A stretch of DNA of 64,000 bases from Cristatella mucedo. Lineage: Eukaryota > Bryozoa > Phylactolaemata > Cristatellidae. The stretch spans positions 2,703,501-2,767,500 of the forward strand of contig WPIO01000054.1 of the NCBI GenBank assembly GCA_009760855.2, given 5' to 3'. Below the pieces are notes generated by a model, which was given only the letters and a program-made list of their open reading frames with translations, did no database searches and had not been told where the DNA came from. Position 1 is the stretch's first letter; every line of letters begins with the position of its first letter. Made by a program: the position numbers and the translations under genes. Shown here in pieces: positions 59,774-64,000 of this stretch.

Positions 59774-60030
59774 ACCTCAGGATTCCAACCCAAATCTCGA
59801 ATCCGAGGTCGCGGAAAGCAACCACTCAACCTAGAGTGCCGATAATAATAATAATAATAATATTGCACTTGATAAAGCGCCCTCAGAGAACTTAATCTCT
59901 TTCTAGGCACTTTACATTTGCTGCAAAGTGATACGCAATAGAATAGAATATGGCCCTCATTAGGGATGGAACTAACAACCGTGGCCAAATATCAGTCTTG
60001 TAAAAAACTCTAACCACTGAGTCAGCACAT
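59774..60030 (-). mobile_element. two adjoining SINEs; one with LINE-type tail
   Basis: Minus strand. Element one (about 60030-59845): ctgactcagtggttagag A-box region, degraded B box, then gcagcaaatgtaaagtgcc, the gattaagttctctgagg hairpin and an ATT array. This is a tRNA head on a LINE tail, as at 20001. Element two (59840-59774): ggcactctaggttgagtgg A-box region and ggttggaatcc B box. Only the head of element one is also present at 12856-12929. Confidence 0.65.
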
Positions 60031-60049
60031 ACTTTACATCCAGTGACAA

Positions 60050-61938
60050 ATTAAATTTCAAATATTTACATAGTATAATTTCAATTTTAATGAAATTAAG
60101 AAAAAGCTAGAAATAAATAAGGCAGTATGCGAAGGCAATACTCAACTTATGACGTAGCATTCGAATTATGATTGTCTAGTTTAGCCATTAAATGGAAACA
60201 AATTACAAGAAATATTAGATGATTGCCAGCCTCATTTATATCTAGCATTAGGAGTTTAATATCTATAACCGCTTCCCCGCTCTCTGTAAGAAACAAATAA
60301 CCTATCAAAGCAGCTATCGAACTCATGACATCGATTGGGAACAGCTAACACCTTACCTCTGGATCTATTACCGCTTCCCTAAAACTATTGCTTCTTTAAG
60401 TATTGATGAGCTGAAAAAAAATCCTGTAGTCGATACGTAGCTCAGTTAGGCATACAATCTACGATTCCTTAGTTGTGGGACATTAGCTCCAATGAAAAGT
60501 CGCGAACTTTCTTGTTATCAAAGCAGACAAGTCGGTCTTGTCTGTGTTTGAATGAAAAGGACGAAGGACTAGAGTGAGTGCTGATTTTGTTCACCTCACT
60601 AGAAACCTGAATATATATAGATGCAGCTGCATCATTTTAACCCTAGCATTGAGATCGGCCACTCGAGTATCCAGCTCACCGACTCCACACTAAGGCTTCA
60701 CAGATCATCGGATTAAATAGAGCTGCCGTCTAAAGCTGTGCCCTTCAGTTACTCTAGAAGCCGCACAGAATAAGCGGATGTCACGCTAAAGAGCGATTTC
60801 TTGGGATTAAAAAAGCCTAAACGGCTTTCGGTATCACAAAAAGTTGAAATGCATTATGAACTTAGTAGCTGAGCAAAAGGAGTGCGATTTGTGATGCCGT
60901 GAACTTTATCTACTTTGTGACTTTAGATGGCTTGCAGTGTTGTGAGCTCGGCCGACAAGATTATAAGCCCATGAGTGAGTAATCCTGAGCCGTCGGGGTA
61001 ATCGGCTAATTCTGAATCGACGATTCAGTCTTCATGTGACCGTGGTATTAGGTGTACTGCCATATTTAGGCTCGGTCAAATTAACAAGTTTGGCACTGTT
61101 GGTTCAGATATGATCGCATACTGTCGCCGTCGCCCGTGGCTTGAATCTAGGCACTTTTCCGAAGCCACAGAAAAATGTCCAGCTTTTCTATTTCGGCTAA
61201 CTTCCGGTTAAGGAACATCACCTAATTCGGTCTGTGCTTAGACGAACATTCAACGGACCAAACCATTTCGCAAAATTTGTGCGGGCGCGCCTGGATTTCG
61301 CAATTCCCTACACCAAGCCGTTTCTCTTACTAGAATGATCGAGGACCTCCAGCCTGAGCTGTTAATCGTCGACCGCTGTGCTAAACATCTCAGTTCGTCC
61401 GGTCTAATCGCTAAAGGGATGGGCGACACCGTAAGACTTCCGAAAGAGCTTAATTGGCTTCCTAATCTGAATTGAATCAATTGAAGCATTTTCAACATGT
61501 TTCTTCTTGATGCGTTACTTCACCCGTTTTACTCTTCCTTTTTTATCGCCATCTGTCGTGTGCTAGCACGTCACCAGCTCACCAGCGTCCAGTCGCCTCG
61601 CCGTCCGTCGCACGAATTTGAGACGTGGTTGCGATTTTAGGCATCGTGCTCGTTACCACTAGCCAATCAGTCTAGCTTCCATTATCGCAAATTTAAGTTC
61701 CTAGACAGAGGTTTTGTTCCGTTAAGGCGCTATTAGTAGTTTTGGGGGATCGTGCTCGGAAGTACGGTACGTCCGGAGCACACTTTCGAAAAAGAGTGCT
61801 ACTTGCATTGATTTGACATTTGGATAAGTGTCAGCTGGAGGCACGTCTCTTCCAGTAAGCTGTTTTGCTGGTGTCCTTATTGCTGCGATCTTGTCCTGTT
61901 GCGCTCCAAATTGATTTCCGTGCTTGCTCATGCACGAT

Positions 61939-62037
<99 letters not shown>

Positions 62038-62340
62038 TATTGTACTAAGGTACTACCCGCACTATCCCTGACATATCCCGGCAACAGAGCGGCCATGGGG
62101 CCATGAGAATATGAGTGCATTCAAGTTTGTAACACCACGCTAGCAGAAGCACGATCCTCATGTTCTTGCGCTAAATTAAAACTAGGCATGCGTCTGACAC
62201 CCCGGTCATTGATTTACTTGCAGGTCACTGCAAAGCACCCGAGTGGAGGTTAAATCAACCTAGGTTGCGATGTAAATCATCCATTTCAATTACTCCTACC
62301 AATTAATAATGCTAGTCAAGTACTTAATATTTCTTAGAAT
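60050..62340 (+). repeat. segmental block H, copy 2
   Basis: Matches 43220-45830 along its length (aaggcaatactcaactt; ggctcggtcaaatta at 61069; gaccaaaccatttcgc at 61256; catcgtgctcgttaccac at 61643; cagctggaggcacgtctc at 61829; cgctagcagaagcacg at 62138). Its 61069-61230 part also matches 13147-13300 upstream of gene A. No coding gene is supported. Confidence 0.8.
61942..62040. repeat. (CT)n(TA)n microsatellite
   Basis: A CT run joined to TA arrays with a short ACACAC core. It is absent from the sister block (near 45440), so it expanded in this copy only. Confidence 0.95.
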
Positions 62341-63608
62341 TTGGACCGTGAAGTTGAGAAAATTTGTTGAAAGACCGCAATACTTACGAATTGCCGATCA
62401 AGGCGGCGGCAGTTTTGCACGCGATAAGTGACTGGAAGAAACAGAAGTGGAATGGGCCACCGACTTGGGTCCGTCGCATCTGCTCGCGCCCCCCCTCACT
62501 TTCACGCTGGCACGTGCGATCTCGGACAGTGCTAACCGTTGGCCACTCAATGCAGAAACTCGAAGATCCAGGTCATGCCGTCGCTCTGGGGCGCTGAGCA
62601 CTCAAAACGCCGCAGCTCGACTTCCTTCCCGCCATTGTACTCCAAGTGAGGTTAGGCTTTGTGCTGCAGCAAGCCTGACATAGCTGCCGTTCGCCGGCCG
62701 GCGGCTACATCTGACCGTCCTACGTTTTAGCTGGAGATGCGTCGATTCTGGTAACTTTTTTTCTGCCCGACTACGCGGTGGCCGTGAGCGCAATCGTGTT
62801 CGCTTCAGCACGGTAGCATGAGTACGAGCATAATTTTTTTGCGATACTTTGAAAATGCGAAATGACCCGGCCAAGGTTGATTCGTTTGCAGATTACTCCA
62901 AAGTAACCGGATTGAGATTGCATCATCTTAAGTTACGGTGGAAATCGTACGTTCTAACGACGTGTACCCATTATTATGCTGGTCAAGTACGTAAAACTTC
63001 ATCGAGTTTCAAGCACGACGACGTGAGCAAGCGTCGAATGGTCGCGGCACTTGAGCATTTCCGATCGATTGGGCAGCCGTTTTGTGTGTGATTGGCGGCT
63101 GGCGGAAACTGAGATGGTATCGGCCACCGATTTAGGTGGCCTGTCGCCTCTGCTCTCCCAACGCTTTTCTCATCCGGCTGCTCGATACTCGAAGTGCCAG
63201 GTCGAGTCGCCGCTCGATCGCCGCTGATTGACGTGCTCGCCATTTTAGTCCAAGTAAATTTAGTACTTTATGTTGCAGCGTGCCTGACATTGCCGCCGGC
63301 CGGCGGCAACATCCGACCACCTTCACTTCGTGGCTAGTGCTACCGCCGCACATCAAAAAATACACCCAGGACGCTAGCTCGCTAGCCCGCCAGTGCGTGT
63401 TTTTTCGCCTCGCTCGCCTGCCTTACGCCAATCGCGACGAGAGAGAGAGAGAGCAAACACGAGCGACGCCGCACCGCCGCCTTCTAGCCTATTGTTTTGT
63501 GGTGCCCAGCTGCTTCTCCGCCGCCGAGCCCTCTCGAGAGGACGCGTGACCTGGCGCTGGCGGCGGCATAAAAGCGTCATCACACTCGGAGCGGCGGCAG
63601 ACGACGAC
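62341..63608 (+). promoter_or_regulatory. GC-rich promoter region of gene C
   Basis: Holds two tandem versions of the element present once upstream of gene A (13320-13560): one at about 62440-62730 and one at about 63105-63345. Each has cgccgg(c)cggc and a tgcag preceded by a short pyrimidine run. The nearer one is followed by the GA tract (63437-63456), gcccagctgcttctccgcc, and the TATA-like cataaaag at 63567-63574. Overlapping ORFs on both strands are GC artefacts. Confidence 0.6.
63567..63574 (+). promoter_or_regulatory. TATA-like box, gene C
   Basis: cataaaag in the same ggcggcataaaagcgtca context as gene A, 35 bases before the ATG of gene C. Confidence 0.6.
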
Positions 63609-63690
63609 ATGCAGAGGCAGCAGCGGCTGCTTTGCGGTCGCCTTGCGCTTCTACTGCGGCTGCTATGCCTGCTGCTGCTCGCCTCCGGAG
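63609..63690 (+). CDS. gene C exon 1: signal peptide of a third paralogue
   Basis: 82 bases, ATG to donor CGGAG|GTGAGA, phase 1, identical in layout to gene A exon 1. It encodes [19 protein letters not shown] then CLLLLASG. Codons 14 and 23 differ by replacement (Pro to Leu, Ile to Leu) and 15 and 19 silently. The hydrophobic core is kept. Later exons lie beyond the window, so whether gene C is functional is unknown. Confidence 0.75.
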
Positions 63691-64000
63691 GTGAGAGAGC
63701 GTGCCGCCGTCGCTGCCGCGAGTGCCGCAGCGGGTCTCCGAAGAGTGGCGGTCGCTGCCAGACGCCTGGTCGTCGCTGTTTCCCCCGCCGCCACTCGTCG
63801 CGGTGGTGACAGCCGCTGCAGAGCTTCTCAGTGGCCACGTGAAGTGCTAAGTCATTCAACTATGTTCAAATCTGAAGCATGCGGCGCGTAGGCGATGCAC
63901 TGTATCTGATCCATGAACAATGACCTCGCAGCGTGGCACGCCTAAATTTATGCGATCTTTGAAGGTCGTATGGCAACTTCTATGACTTAGCTCTACTTTA
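63691..64000 (+). other. gene C intron 1, start
   Basis: Close to 13938-14240 of gene A intron 1 throughout (for example gacagccgctgcagagcttc and gcgatgcactgtat). The open frame that continues past the donor to 63809 is discussed in the findings. Confidence 0.6.

Overview
This window looks like nuclear DNA from a multicellular animal. It has GT-AG spliced exons, long microsatellites, CR1/L2-type LINE fragments with hairpin tails, tRNA-derived SINEs and remnants of a pogo/Tigger DNA transposon. I see no operons, bacterial genes, rRNA, CRISPR array or virus. The multi-domain secreted lectin and the LINE type fit an invertebrate such as a lophotrochozoan or another marine invertebrate. The taxon cannot be fixed from the sequence alone.

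One convincing protein-coding gene is present on the + strand (gene A, 13856-27525). I assembled it from six exons, all joined by phase-1 introns: signal peptide; PAN/apple-like cysteine domain; long Ser/Thr/Pro mucin-like stalk with PTTTQ repeats; a 30-nt microexon; and two exons that together form an FTP (fucolectin/tachylectin-4/pentraxin-1) F5/8C-like lectin fold. The inferred product is a secreted mucin-stalked lectin of about 550 residues. A decayed paralogue (gene B, about 33.7-39.0 kb) keeps the same exon order with stops and deletions. A third paralogue (gene C) starts at 63609 with a near-identical TATA box and signal-peptide exon and runs off the window.

Layout: 0-1.4 kb, nothing recognised. 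1.4-12.7 kb, a cluster of long diverged noncoding repeats (here called U units) with LINE remnants and microsatellites. 12.8-13.9 kb, promoter block of gene A. 13.9-28 kb, gene A, whose first introns hold an internal tandem duplication with an extra, truncated PAN exon, plus LINEs and SINEs. 28-33.7 kb, LINE tails, (GA)n and (CT)n tracts and unassigned sequence. 33.7-39 kb, pseudogene B with two LINE insertions. 39-59.5 kb, a second large cluster of U units, three of which are followed by related Tigger-transposase remnants. 59.5-63.6 kb, a block matching both 12.7-13.9 kb and 43-46 kb, ending in the promoter of gene C. The whole window therefore looks like a segmentally duplicated lectin-gene cluster in which each repeat array precedes a gene copy.

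All similarity statements come from reading the sequence by eye. No alignment, database search or splice predictor was run, and repeat boundaries are approximate, often to within tens of bases.
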